NCBI RefSeq assembly: GCF_014650575.1
Contig: NZ_BMVF01000006.1
Span: forward strand, 62,001-126,000
Length of the DNA stretch: 64,000 nucleotides
Origin: Streptomyces naganishii JCM 4654
Lineage (GTDB): Bacteria; Actinomycetota; Actinomycetes; Streptomycetales; Streptomycetaceae
Direction: 5' to 3'
In this document: positions 1 to 8,750 of the stretch, piece by piece
How positions within the stretch are numbered: the first letter of the stretch is position 1
Layout of the letters: the number at the start of each line of letters is the position of its first letter
Notes under the pieces: model-generated
What the model saw: the letters and a program-made list of their open reading frames with translations, nothing else
What the model was told of the DNA's origin: nothing
The model's database searches: none
Position numbers and translations under genes: made by a program

Positions 1-2
1 CC

Positions 3-560
3 GTGCGCCGGGCCGAGACCCCGAGCGGGCGGCTCTACACGCTCGCGGACACCGTCGGCTTCGTGCGGCACCTGCCGCACCACCTGGTCGAGGCGTTCCG
101 CTCCACCATGGAGGAGGTCGGCGACTCCGACCTGATCCTGCACGTGGTGGACGGCTCGCACCCGGACCCGGAGGAGCAGCTGGCGGCCGTGCGCGAGGTG
201 ATCAGGGACGTCGGCGCCACCGACGTGCCCGAGATCGTCGTGATCAACAAGGCGGACGCGGCCGACCCGCTGGTGCTCCAGCGGCTGCTGCGGGTGGAGA
301 AGCACTCCATCGCCGTCTCCGCCCGTACGGGCCGGGGCATCGCCGAACTGACCGCCCTGATCGACAACGAGCTGCCGCGGCCCTCCGTGGAGATCGAGGC
401 GCTCGTGCCGTACACCCACGGCAAGCTGGTCGCCCGCGCCCACACCGAGGGCGAGGTGATCTCCGAGGAGCACACCGCGGAGGGCACCCTGCTCAAGGCC
501 CGGGTGCACGAGGAACTGGCCGCGGACCTGGCGCCGTACACACCGGCCGCCGCGGTCTGA
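3..560 (+). CDS. hflX: GTPase HflX, C-terminal part (5' end outside window)
   Basis: The last 185 residues of a ribosome-associated GTPase of the HflX family, which splits stalled 70S ribosomes. The reading frame is open to the window edge, so the true start lies upstream. Visible GTPase motifs are the G3 element DTVGF (residues ~17-21 of this fragment), the G4 element NKAD (~82-85) and the G5-like SART segment (~105-108). The G1 P-loop and the N-terminal HflX domain are missing because of the window edge, not gene decay. A strong inverted repeat starts 21 bp after the stop and would terminate both this gene and the convergent protease gene. Confidence is high for the family. Confidence 0.93.
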   Translation: MRRAETPSGRLYTLADTVGFVRHLPHHLVEAFRSTMEEVGDSDLILHVVDGSHPDPEEQLAAVREVIRDVGATDVPEIVVINKADAADPLVLQRLLRVEKHSIAVSARTGRGIAELTALIDNELPRPSVEIEALVPYTHGKLVARAHTEGEVISEEHTAEGTLLKARVHEELAADLAPYTPAAAV

Positions 561-580
561 CCGGCCGCCGGCATCGCAAC

Positions 581-620
581 CGGAAGGGCCGCCCCGCCGT
601 CGAGCGGGGCGGCCCTTCCG
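581..620. terminator. Bidirectional hairpin terminator between convergent genes
   Basis: A perfect 16-bp stem (581-596 with 605-620) with an 8-nt loop lies between the stops of hflX and the convergent serine protease. No T-tract follows, which is usual in high-GC actinobacteria. Confidence 0.85.
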
Positions 621-640
621 GCTGTCGCCGGACGATCGGC

Positions 641-1876
641 TCAGCGGCCGGCGAACTTTTTGCCGGCCGCCTCGTAGACGCCCTTCGCCACCGCGCCCAG
701 CCGCGGCCCCGCCAGCCAGCCCGAGGTCACCGGGCCGATCGAGGTGTTGGAGACCAGGGCCGGCTTGCCGTCCGCGCCGGTCTCCACCCAGCCGCCGCCC
801 GAGGAACCGCCGGTCATGGTGCAGCCGATGCGGTACATCGTCGGGTCGGTGGCGTTGAGCGACAGGCGCCCGGGCTTGTCCTGGCACTGGTAGAGCCGCT
901 GACCGTCGTACGGCGGCGCCGCCGGGTAACCGGTCGCGGTGAGGCTCTGCACCTGCGGCACGGCAGGCGCGTCGAAGTTCACGGGCAGCGCCGCGCCCAC
1001 GGTCTCCTGGAGGGACTTGCCGCCGCTGCCCTGTTCCGGCGTCACATGGATGACGGCGAAGTCGTAGCCGGCGCCCTGGCCGCCGGTCGCGCCGCCCTGG
1101 GAGATCCACTGCTGCGAGGTCTGCGCCCAGTCCGCCCACCACACGCCGTAGGGCGCGATCGTCCGCCGCGGGGCGTTGCGCAGCTCGTCGGTGCTGCGGC
1201 CGTCGTTGTTGTACGACGGCACGAACGCGATGTTGCGGTACCAGCCGCCCTTCTTGCCCGCGTGCACGCAGTGGCCCGCCGTCCACACCAGGTTGGACCT
1301 GCCCGGGTTGGCCGGGTCCTCCACGACCGTCGCCGAGCAGACCATGGTCCCCTCGGGGGAGTCGAAGAACACCTTGCCCGCGGTCGCCGCGTTGGCGTGG
1401 TACGTCGGCGCCACCGCCTGCGCCCGCACCGGGGCCGGCGTCGGGTCGGTGACGCCCTGGTCACCGGAGAGGTCGTTCGAGTCGACCTGCTTGGCCGGGT
1501 CCTTGGCCCGGCGCATCCGGTCCGGGTTCCACAGGCCCTTGATGATCGGGTTGATGAAGTCGTTCGCCTCGCGCAGCCAGTCGTCCCGGCTCCAGTTCTT
1601 CCAGGCGCCGTTCTTCCACTTGTCGATGTCGATCCCGTGTTCCTTCAGCTTCTGCCTGATGTCGTCCGGGATCTGGATCTTGCCGTCGCCGCCGCCCGAG
1701 CCGGTGGCGCTCGCGGCGGCGGAGGACGCGCCGTCCGCCTTGCCGTCGCCCGAGCCGCAGCCCGTGACGGTGAGCGCCAGCACCGAGACCAGCGCGACGG
1801 CGGCCGGAACGGGGGAGGCCGTGCGGCGTGCGCCTCCTCCTCGGCGAGCGGTGAAGGACGGGCGTATGGGTCGCAT
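641..1876 (-). CDS. Trypsin-like serine protease, lipoprotein
   Basis: A secreted chymotrypsin-fold protease of 411 residues. The start at 1876 is chosen because a GGGGGAG SD sequence lies just upstream and a lipoprotein signal follows: arginine-rich n-region, hydrophobic stretch, lipobox VTGC with Cys40 as the lipidated residue. A charged spacer with an Asp/Lys/Trp-rich segment (~65-125) precedes the protease domain. The catalytic triad is visible as His202 in WTAGHCV, Asp272 in YDFAVIHV and Ser359 in GGSSGGG. The frame extends 36 residues further upstream, but that part is not signal-peptide-like. It probably works at the outer face of the membrane; its substrate is unknown. Confidence 0.85.
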   Translation of the reverse strand: MRPIRPSFTARRGGGARRTASPVPAAVALVSVLALTVTGCGSGDGKADGASSAAASATGSGGGDGKIQIPDDIRQKLKEHGIDIDKWKNGAWKNWSRDDWLREANDFINPIIKGLWNPDRMRRAKDPAKQVDSNDLSGDQGVTDPTPAPVRAQAVAPTYHANAATAGKVFFDSPEGTMVCSATVVEDPANPGRSNLVWTAGHCVHAGKKGGWYRNIAFVPSYNNDGRSTDELRNAPRRTIAPYGVWWADWAQTSQQWISQGGATGGQGAGYDFAVIHVTPEQGSGGKSLQETVGAALPVNFDAPAVPQVQSLTATGYPAAPPYDGQRLYQCQDKPGRLSLNATDPTMYRIGCTMTGGSSGGGWVETGADGKPALVSNTSIGPVTSGWLAGPRLGAVAKGVYEAAGKKFAGR

Positions 1877-2209
1877 GGTCTTGACTCCCCCTGCTGTGAA
1901 CGGACTTGCTCGGTACCGCCGTGATCCCGCGTTCTCCCCGGCCGGGTTCGGGTGCTGCGCACGACGTGTGGAACGGCACCACACACTATGCGCTCGCTGT
2001 GGGGGACCGCCGACGGAACGGCAACGGTTCCGTCACGGCAAGGATCTTGGACGGCAAGGATCTTGGGACAACCCGTAACCGTGCGCGCGGCCGGCGGTTG
2101 TAGCGGTGGGGGGTCCGCTGTCCGCGTCCGGACCCCGGGGCTCGTCAGGAAGTCGAGGTGACGGCCCGTGAGGTGACGACGCCCTGGGAGTGTGGGAGGA
2201 CGAGGAGCC
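1877..2209. other. Intergenic region between protease and siderophore operon
   Basis: About 330 bp with no convincing gene. It holds a perfect 16-bp tandem duplication (2035-2050 and 2051-2066) and an 8-bp hairpin (2110-2117 with 2129-2136) in the probable leader of the siderophore operon. I could not find a DmdR1/IdeR-type iron box here. Confidence 0.6.
2035..2066. repeat. Perfect 16-bp tandem repeat with embedded dyad
   Basis: Two abutting identical 16-mers (ACGGCAAGGATCTTGG), each containing CAAG-N3-CTTG arms. The position, 145-175 bp before the siderophore aminotransferase, would suit a regulator binding site on one DNA face, but no known operator is matched. Confidence 0.6.
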
Positions 2210-3649
2210 GTGACCGTGACGGAGTCTGCGCCAGGGGCCGGGCCGCGGATGGACGCGGCCGCGGGGGCGCGCGCAGCGCACGAGGGCATCCTGCGGCGCC
2301 AGTCGGCGCGCGAGTCGGCGGCGCGCACCTACGCGCGCGCCCTGCCCATCGTCCCCGTACGGGCGCGCGGGCTCACCATCGAGGGCGCGGACGGCCGCCG
2401 TTACCTGGACTGCCTCTCGGGCGCCGGCACCCTGGCCCTCGGGCACAACCACCCCGTCGTGCTGGAGGCGATCCGCAAGGTGCTCGACTCCGGCGCGCCG
2501 CTGCACGCGCTCGACCTCGCCACACCCGTCAAGGACGCCTTCGTCACCGAGCTGTTCCGCACCCTGCCGCCCGGACTCGCCGGCCACGCGCGCGTGCAGT
2601 TCTGCGGGCCGGCCGGGACGGACGCGGTGGAGGCCGCGTTCACCCTCGTCCGGGCGGCCACCGGACGGGACGGCATCGTCGCCTTCGCCGGCGCCTACCA
2701 CGGGATGACCGCGGGAGCCCTGGCCGCCTCGGGGCACGCGGCCGACGTACGGGTCGCCCGCCTGCCCTATCCGCAGGACTACCGCTGCCCCTTCGGCGTG
2801 GGCGGGGAACACGGCGCCGAACTCGCCGCCCGCTGGGCCGAGTCCGTCCTCGACGACCCCAAGTCCGGGGTGCCGCTGCCCGCCGGGCTGATCCTCGAAC
2901 CCGTGCAGGGCGAGGGCGGGGTGATTCCCGCCCCCGACGGGTGGATGCGGCGGCTGCGGCGGATCACCGCCGACCGCTCCGTCCCCCTGATCGCCGACGA
3001 GATCCAGACCGGCGTCGGACGCACGGGCGCGTTCTGGGCCGTGGAACACAGCGCAGTGACACCCGACGTGATGGTGCTGTCCAAGGCCATCGGCGGCAGC
3101 CTGCCCCTCGCCGTCGTCGTCTACCACGAGGACCTCGACGTCTGGGGGCCCGGCGCCCACGCCGGAACGTTCCGGGGCAACCAGCTCGCGATGGCCGCCG
3201 GCACCGCCACGCTGGCCCACGTCCGGGAGAACGGCCTCGCCGAGCGCGCCGCCTCGCTGGGAGCCCGCATGCTCTCGCGACTCCGGGCGCTGGAGGGGGC
3301 GTACGAGTGTGTCGGTGAGGTGCGGGGGCGCGGGCTGATGATCGGGGTGGAGCTGGTGGAGGAGGAATGCGCCAAGGGGCGTGAGGGGGAGCTGGAGCGC
3401 GGTGCGGGGCGCGAGGGGGCGTGCGACGAGGGGCGCGCGGAGGGGCGTCCTCGCCCGGCCGCGCCTCATCTCGCCGCCGCCGTGCAGCGGGAGTGCCTGA
3501 AGAGGGGACTGATCGTCGAGCTCGGCGGCCGCCACGCGAGCGTCGTACGGCTGCTGCCCCCGCTGACGATCAGCGACGAGCAGGCGACGGCGGTGCTCGA
3601 CCGGCTGGCCGACGCGATCGACGCGGCGGCCCGCGACCAGCCCGGGTAG
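2210..3649 (+). CDS. Class III aminotransferase, diaminobutyrate--2-oxoglutarate type
   Basis: A PLP-dependent fold-type I aminotransferase, most like the 2,4-diaminobutyrate aminotransferases that supply the diamine backbone of siderophores. The PLP lysine is Lys292 in LSKAIGG, and the cofactor Asp is in the LIADEIQTGVGRTG segment. GTG 2210 is preferred because GGAGGA lies 9 nt upstream; an in-frame GTG at 2192 is less likely. A Glu/Gly/Arg-rich insertion of about 36 residues (~385-420), made of imperfect GREG/GAGRE units, interrupts the C-terminal domain. The gene leads an operon with the IucA/IucC synthetase and the acyltransferase. The 3' end, including the stop, is duplicated downstream. 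Confidence 0.87.
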   Translation: MTVTESAPGAGPRMDAAAGARAAHEGILRRQSARESAARTYARALPIVPVRARGLTIEGADGRRYLDCLSGAGTLALGHNHPVVLEAIRKVLDSGAPLHALDLATPVKDAFVTELFRTLPPGLAGHARVQFCGPAGTDAVEAAFTLVRAATGRDGIVAFAGAYHGMTAGALAASGHAADVRVARLPYPQDYRCPFGVGGEHGAELAARWAESVLDDPKSGVPLPAGLILEPVQGEGGVIPAPDGWMRRLRRITADRSVPLIADEIQTGVGRTGAFWAVEHSAVTPDVMVLSKAIGGSLPLAVVVYHEDLDVWGPGAHAGTFRGNQLAMAAGTATLAHVRENGLAERAASLGARMLSRLRALEGAYECVGEVRGRGLMIGVELVEEECAKGREGELERGAGREGACDEGRAEGRPRPAAPHLAAAVQRECLKRGLIVELGGRHASVVRLLPPLTISDEQATAVLDRLADAIDAAARDQPG

Positions 3650-3687
3650 CGCCCGGCGCCGCCCCGCGACCAGCCCGGGTAGCGCCC
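3630..3687 (+). repeat. Duplicated 25-bp segment spanning the aminotransferase stop codon
   Basis: Positions 3630-3654 recur unchanged at 3663-3687, offset by 33 bp. The first copy holds the real TAG stop (3647-3649); the second repeats it outside the gene. Confidence 0.85.
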
Positions 3688-3730
3688 CGCGAGACGCCAG
3701 CCGTACGACCGCACGACGCACGAGGACTCC

Positions 3731-5698
3731 TTGAACGCCACCCCCGCACCACCCGGCCGCCCCCGCCCCCGCCCCCACGGCACCTCCGGGACCGTCCCCC
3801 ACCAGCAGAACGATCAGTGGTCCGACCCCCTCGACCACCCCGACCCGCACACCGCAGCCCAGGCGGCGGCCGTGGACGGCCTCCTGCGCTGCTGGGTGCG
3901 CGAGACCGGCACGCGGGCCCCCGAGGGCGGCACCCTCCGCGTCCCCCTCCCGGCCACGGGCACCGCGCTGCTCGTCCCGGTCCTGCACTGGTCACCGACC
4001 GGCTGGCACCGCTTCGGCCCGCCCTGCCTGGTCGGCACCACGGACGGGGCGCCGGATCGACTCCCGCCGCTGGACGCCGTCACGCTCGCGGCACTGCTCG
4101 CCCGGGAGGCCGCCACGACACCCGGGCCCGCCGTGGACGGGTCGGGTGCCGCCGTGGACGCGCCGGGCCCCGCCGTGGATGGGCCGGGTGCCGCCGCGGA
4201 CGGGGCGGGCCCCGTCGTGGAGGGGTCGGGCTCCGCCGTGGACGGGACGGACACCGCCGACCTCGTGGCCCGGGTCGCCGACTCCGTACGCCGCACCGCC
4301 CTCTTCGTGGCCGAACGCCGAGCCGATCCCGTCGACGGCCCCGACCTCTTCCTCTCCGCCGAACAGGCCCTGGTCCTCGGGCACCCGTTGCATCCGGCCC
4401 CCAAGAGCCGCGAAGGCATGACGGAGGCGGAGACGCGCGCCTGCTCACCCGAGCTGCGCGGCTCGTTCCCGCTGCACTGGGTGGCCGTCGACACGTCCGT
4501 GCTCGCCGCCGACTCGGCCTGGACCGAGCGCGGCCGGCCCGTCCCCGCCGAGCGGCTGACGGCCCGGCTCGCCGGACCGGGGCTCGCACTGCCCGAGGGC
4601 TGTGCCGCCCTGCCCCTGCACCCGTGGCAGGCGCGCGACGTACGGCACTGCCCCGGCCCGGCCGCGCTGTTCGAGACGGGGCTGCTCCGCGACCTGGGCG
4701 CCCATGGACCGCACTGGCACCCGACCTCCTCCGTGCGGACCGTCCACCGCTCCGGATCGGACGCCATGCTGAAGCTGTCGCTGGGCCTGCGCATCACCAA
4801 CTCGCGCCGGGAGAACCTGCGCAAGGAACTGCACCGGGGCGCCGAGGTGCACCGGCTGCTGCGTTCGGGGCTTGCCGGGGAGTGGCGGGCCGCCCACCCG
4901 GACTTCGACATCGTGCGCGACCCGGCCTGGCTCGCCGTGGACGACCCCGGGGGCGAACCCGTGACCGGGCTGGACGTGGTGATCCGGCACAACCCCTTCG
5001 ACCCTTCCGACGACGTCTCCTGCGTGGCCGGACTCGCCGCGCCCCGGCCCTGGCCCCGCGCGCTCGCCGCGCCGGCGACGCGGTCCCGGCTGGCCGACGT
5101 CGTCACCCGCCTCGCTGTCCGGACGGGCCGCCCGCGCGGGGCCGTCACCGCCGAGTGGTTCCTGCGCTACCTCGAACAGGTGATCCGCCCCGTGCTGTGG
5201 CTGGACGGCGAGGCGGGGATCGCCCTGGAGGCCCACCAGCAGAACACCCTGGTCCTGCTGGACGCCGAAGGCTGGCCCTCGGGCGGCCGCTACCGCGACA
5301 ACCAGGGCTACTACTTCCGGGCCTCGCGGCGGGACGAACTCGACGCCCGCCTGCCCGGCATCGGTGAACACAGCGACACCTTCGTCTCCGACGAGGTCAC
5401 GGACGAGCGCTTCGCCTACTACGTCGCCGTGAACAACGTGTTCGGCCTCATCGGCGCCATCGGTTCCCAGCGGCTGGCCGACGAACGGCTGCTGCTGGCC
5501 GCGTTCCGCCGCTTCCTCGAGGCCGCCGCCTCCGGGCCCGCCCGCACGCGCTCCACCCTGCCGGCCCGCCTGCTCGACGCCCCCGTCCTGCGCTGCAAGG
5601 CCAACCTGCTGACCCGGCTGCACGGCTTGGACGAACTGGTCGGCCCGGTCGACACCCAGTCCCTCTACGTCGCCATGGCCAACCCCCTGCACTCCTGA
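3731..5698 (+). CDS. IucA/IucC-family siderophore synthetase (NIS synthetase)
   Basis: A 655-residue NRPS-independent siderophore synthetase that condenses a carboxylic acid, through an acyl-adenylate, with a hydroxylamine or amine. Family signatures are HPLHPAPKSREG (Lys225, ATP binding), SSVRTVH, a KLSLGLRITNSRREN core, EAHQQN and the C-terminal YRDNQGYYF stretch. The start is TTG 3731, with GAGGA a few bases upstream; it is the only reasonable start but the spacing is short. Residues 131-172 are a low-complexity insert of six 7-residue units ([P/S/A]G-x-x-V-D-G). It lies 81 bp downstream of the aminotransferase and 24 bp before the acyltransferase, so co-transcription is expected. Confidence 0.9.
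   Translation: MNATPAPPGRPRPRPHGTSGTVPHQQNDQWSDPLDHPDPHTAAQAAAVDGLLRCWVRETGTRAPEGGTLRVPLPATGTALLVPVLHWSPTGWHRFGPPCLVGTTDGAPDRLPPLDAVTLAALLAREAATTPGPAVDGSGAAVDAPGPAVDGPGAAADGAGPVVEGSGSAVDGTDTADLVARVADSVRRTALFVAERRADPVDGPDLFLSAEQALVLGHPLHPAPKSREGMTEAETRACSPELRGSFPLHWVAVDTSVLAADSAWTERGRPVPAERLTARLAGPGLALPEGCAALPLHPWQARDVRHCPGPAALFETGLLRDLGAHGPHWHPTSSVRTVHRSGSDAMLKLSLGLRITNSRRENLRKELHRGAEVHRLLRSGLAGEWRAAHPDFDIVRDPAWLAVDDPGGEPVTGLDVVIRHNPFDPSDDVSCVAGLAAPRPWPRALAAPATRSRLADVVTRLAVRTGRPRGAVTAEWFLRYLEQVIRPVLWLDGEAGIALEAHQQNTLVLLDAEGWPSGGRYRDNQGYYFRASRRDELDARLPGIGEHSDTFVSDEVTDERFAYYVAVNNVFGLIGAIGSQRLADERLLLAAFRRFLEAAASGPARTRSTLPARLLDAPVLRCKANLLTRLHGLDELVGPVDTQSLYVAMANPLHS
4121..4246 (+). repeat. Six 21-bp in-frame repeats inside the siderophore synthetase
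   Basis: Six degenerate 21-bp units encode a seven-residue Gly/Ala/Val-Asp-Gly motif. The length stays in frame, so copy-number change would lengthen a linker without breaking the enzyme. Confidence 0.8.
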
Positions 5699-5722
5699 CC
5701 AGCCCACCGAGAGGAGCGCGCC

Positions 5723-6679
5723 ATGCCTCCCACCGACGCCGGTGCCGCCACCGGCCACGCCCCGGCGACCGGGGCCCCGGCCCTCACGACGCCGACCGCC
5801 GTACCGGACCTCGTCACCGGCACTGCCACCCCGGCATCCACCACGGACACCGCCGTCCCGGACACCGCCGTTCCGGACGCCGGCCCGGTGCCCGCCCTCC
5901 CGGTGTCCGCAGGGCCGGTGTCCGCCGGCCCGGGGCCCGCGGGGCCGGTCCTGGACCCCGCGCCCGCAGCACCCGCGGAGGACACCGGTGAGGCGGACAG
6001 CGAGGACACCGGGCAGGCGGACGGCGAGGACACTCTCGACCTCCGCCTCCCCGAGGAGTTCGTCGCGGCCTTCGGGCTGCTGCCCGGGACCGGCGCCCCG
6101 CGCAAGGACGCCCTGCTCGACGGCGTAGGCGACTGGGGAACCACGGTCACCCCCGTCGGGCCCTTCCGGCTGCTCCCGGTCCGCCTCGAGCGCGACCTGC
6201 CGGTCGTCAGCCGCTGGATGAACGATCCGGCCGTGGCGGAGTTCTGGCAGCTGGCCGGGCCGCAGAGCGTCACCGAGGCCCACCTGAGCGCGCAGCTCGA
6301 CGGCGACGGGCGCAGCGTGCCCTGCATCGGCCTGCTCGACGGCACACCCATGAGCTACTGGGAGATCTACCGGGCCGACCTCGATCCGCTGGCCCGCCGC
6401 TATCCGGCCCGGCCGCACGACACCGGCGTCCACCTGCTGATCGGCAGCGTCGCCGACCGGGGACGGGGGCTCGGCAGCACCCTGCTCAGGGCCGTGGCCG
6501 ACCTGGTACTCGACCGGCGCCCCGCGTGCGCCCGCGTGGTCGCGGAACCCGACCTGCGCAACGCGCCCTCCGTGGCCGCCTTCCTGACGGCGGGGTTCCG
6601 TTTCTCGGCGGAGATCGAGCTGCCCGGCAAGCGGGCCGCCCTGATGATCCGCGACCGGTCCCTGCGCCACCTGCTGTGA
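5723..6679 (+). CDS. GNAT acyltransferase for siderophore assembly (IucB/AlcB-like)
   Basis: A 318-residue protein with a C-terminal GNAT domain (~135-318) of the kind that acylates N-hydroxy-diamines before NIS condensation. Recognisable parts are the SRWMNDPAVAEFWQL start of the fold, the PMSYWEIYRADLDP strand, and the acetyl-CoA loop region GSVADRGRGLGSTLL. The N-terminal ~115 residues are an Ala/Pro/Thr-rich low-complexity arm with repeated short VPD and VSAGP units, which is unusual for the family. AGGAG lies 6 nt before the ATG. No lysine/ornithine monooxygenase is in this operon, so the hydroxylated substrate must come from elsewhere or the product is not a hydroxamate. Confidence 0.82.
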   Translation: MPPTDAGAATGHAPATGAPALTTPTAVPDLVTGTATPASTTDTAVPDTAVPDAGPVPALPVSAGPVSAGPGPAGPVLDPAPAAPAEDTGEADSEDTGQADGEDTLDLRLPEEFVAAFGLLPGTGAPRKDALLDGVGDWGTTVTPVGPFRLLPVRLERDLPVVSRWMNDPAVAEFWQLAGPQSVTEAHLSAQLDGDGRSVPCIGLLDGTPMSYWEIYRADLDPLARRYPARPHDTGVHLLIGSVADRGRGLGSTLLRAVADLVLDRRPACARVVAEPDLRNAPSVAAFLTAGFRFSAEIELPGKRAALMIRDRSLRHLL

Positions 6680-6732
6680 CGGGGGGTCGTTGTGGCTGGG
6701 CGGAGGGGCCCTCCTCCACCGTGATCGCCCGT

Positions 6733-6755
6733 TTGTCAGTGCCGAGCCGTAGGGT
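6733..6755 (+). promoter_or_regulatory. RecA-NDp/PafBC-like promoter of the DinG-type helicase gene
   Basis: TTGTCAGTG (6733-6741), 8 bp, then TAGGGT (6750-6755). This matches the LexA-independent damage promoter described in mycobacteria (TTGTCRGTG-N8-TANNNT). The -10 ends 9 bp before the ATG, so the transcript would be leaderless or nearly so. The same 9-mer occurs before recQ and parC. Confidence 0.7.
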
Positions 6756-6764
6756 GGTCGCGCT

Positions 6765-8750
6765 ATGACGAAGCCCTCACTCCCCGAACTCCTGCATGCC
6801 GCCGTCGCCGCAGTCGGCGGCACGGAGCGCCCCGGCCAGGTGACCATGGCCCAAGCCGTCGCGGACGCCATCGACGACGGCTCGCACCTGCTGGTCCAGG
6901 CCGGCACGGGCACCGGAAAGTCCCTCGGCTATCTCGTGCCCGCCCTCGCGCACGGGGAGCGTGTCGTCGTGGCGACCGCCACCCTCGCCCTTCAGCGCCA
7001 ACTCGTCGAGCGCGACCTGCCGCGCACGGTCGACGCCCTGCACCCGCTGCTGCGGCGCCGCCCGGAGTTCGCGATGCTCAAGGGCCGGTCGAACTACCTG
7101 TGCCTGCACCGGCTGCACGAGGGCGTGCCGCAGGACGAGGAGGAGGGCCTGTTCGACCAGTTCGAGGCGGCGGCGCCCACCAGCAAGCTCGGCCAGGACC
7201 TGCTGCGGCTGCGCGACTGGTCGGACGAGACCGAGTCCGGCGACCGCGACGACCTCACGCCCGGCGTGTCCGACCGCGCCTGGGCCCAGGTTTCGGTGTC
7301 CTCCCGGGAGTGCCTGGGCGCCTCGAAGTGCGCGTACGGCGCGGAGTGCTTCGCCGAGATGGACCGTGAGCGGGCGAAGCTCGCCGAGGTCGTCGTCACC
7401 AACCACGCGCTGCTGGCGATCGACGCCATCGAGGGCGCCCCGGTGCTGCCGCAGCACGAGGTGCTGATCGTCGACGAGGCGCACGAGCTGGTCTCCCGCG
7501 TCACCGGCGTCGCCACCGGGGAGCTCACCCCCGGCCAGGTCAACCGGGCGGTGCGCCGGGCGGCGAAGCTGGTCAACGAGAAGGCCGCCGACCAGCTCCA
7601 GACCGCCGCCGAGGGCTTCGAGCGGCTGATGGAGCTGGCGCTGCCCGGCCGGCTGGAGGAGATCCCGGAGGATCTCGGTTACGCGCTGCTGGCCCTGCGG
7701 GACGCCTCGCGCAACGTCATCTCGGCGCTCGGCTCGACCCGCGACAAGTCCGTCCAGGACGAGGACGCGGTCCGCAAGCAGGCGCTCGCCTCCGTGGAGA
7801 ACGTGCACGACGTCGCGGAGCGCATCACCAACGGCTCCGAGTGGGACGTCGTCTGGTACGAGCGGCACGACCGCTTCGGGGCCTCCCTGCGTGTTGCGCC
7901 CATGTCGGTGTCCGGCCTGCTGCGGGAGAAGCTGTTCGCCGACCGCTCCGTCGTGCTGACCTCCGCGACCCTGAAGCTCGGCGGCGACTTCAACGGAGTC
8001 GGGGCCTCACTGGGGCTCGCCCCGGAGGGCACGGAGGGCGAGGACGTGCCCCAGTGGAAGGGCGTCGACGTCGGCTCCCCCTTCGACTACCGCAAGCAGG
8101 GGATCCTCTACGTGGCCAAGCACCTGGCGCGTCCCGCGCGGGACGGCGACCGGGGAGACATGCTCGACGAGCTGACGGAGCTGATCCAGGCGGCCGGCGG
8201 GCGGACCCTCGGCCTCTTCTCCTCCATGCGGGCCGCCCAGCTCGCGGCCGAGGAGCTGCGCACCCGGATCCCCGAGTTCCCGATCCTGCTCCAGGGCGAG
8301 GAGACGCTGGGCGAGCTGATCAAGAACTTCGCGGCGGACCCGAGGACGTGTCTCTTCGGCACGCTCTCCCTCTGGCAGGGCGTCGACGTGCCCGGCGCGA
8401 GCTGCCAGCTGGTCGTCATGGACAAGATCCCGTTCCCCCGGCCCGACGACCCCCTGATGAGCGCCCGCCAGAAGGCGGTGGAGGACGCGGGCGGCAACGG
8501 CTTCATGGCCGTGGCGGCCACGCACGCCGCCCTCCTCATGGCCCAGGGCGCCGGCCGCCTGGTACGCGCCTCGGGGGACCGCGGCGTGGTGGCCGTATTG
8601 GACCCGCGCCTGGCCACGGCCCGCTATGGCAGCTACCTCAAGGCCTCCCTCCCCGACTTCTGGTACACCACGGACCGCAACCAGGTCCGCAAGTCCCTGT
8701 CATCGATCGACGCGGCAGCCAAACAGAACGAGGCCGAGCTGGCGAAATAA
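6765..8750 (+). CDS. DinG-type ATP-dependent DNA helicase (XPD-like, Fe-S)
   Basis: A 661-residue superfamily 2 helicase of the DinG/XPD type, which unwinds DNA 5'-3' and acts on repair or replication intermediates. Walker A AGTGTGKS is at residues 46-53 and the DEAH box starts at Asp237. Cys113, Cys183, Cys189 and Cys195 are well placed as the 4Fe-4S ligands. C-terminal helicase motifs include LTSATL, QGEETL and the QGAGRLVR arginine-finger motif. There is no SD before ATG 6765; a TAGGGT -10 lies 9 bp upstream, favouring a leaderless message. The upstream promoter suggests DNA-damage induction independent of LexA. The 480 bp downstream contain no gene. Confidence 0.9.
   Translation: MTKPSLPELLHAAVAAVGGTERPGQVTMAQAVADAIDDGSHLLVQAGTGTGKSLGYLVPALAHGERVVVATATLALQRQLVERDLPRTVDALHPLLRRRPEFAMLKGRSNYLCLHRLHEGVPQDEEEGLFDQFEAAAPTSKLGQDLLRLRDWSDETESGDRDDLTPGVSDRAWAQVSVSSRECLGASKCAYGAECFAEMDRERAKLAEVVVTNHALLAIDAIEGAPVLPQHEVLIVDEAHELVSRVTGVATGELTPGQVNRAVRRAAKLVNEKAADQLQTAAEGFERLMELALPGRLEEIPEDLGYALLALRDASRNVISALGSTRDKSVQDEDAVRKQALASVENVHDVAERITNGSEWDVVWYERHDRFGASLRVAPMSVSGLLREKLFADRSVVLTSATLKLGGDFNGVGASLGLAPEGTEGEDVPQWKGVDVGSPFDYRKQGILYVAKHLARPARDGDRGDMLDELTELIQAAGGRTLGLFSSMRAAQLAAEELRTRIPEFPILLQGEETLGELIKNFAADPRTCLFGTLSLWQGVDVPGASCQLVVMDKIPFPRPDDPLMSARQKAVEDAGGNGFMAVAATHAALLMAQGAGRLVRASGDRGVVAVLDPRLATARYGSYLKASLPDFWYTTDRNQVRKSLSSIDAAAKQNEAELAK

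Noticed and set aside
2100..2210. Iron box for the siderophore operon
   Set aside because: I looked for TTAGGTTAGGC-like 19-mers on both strands and found none; the real iron box in this window is at 51148-51166.
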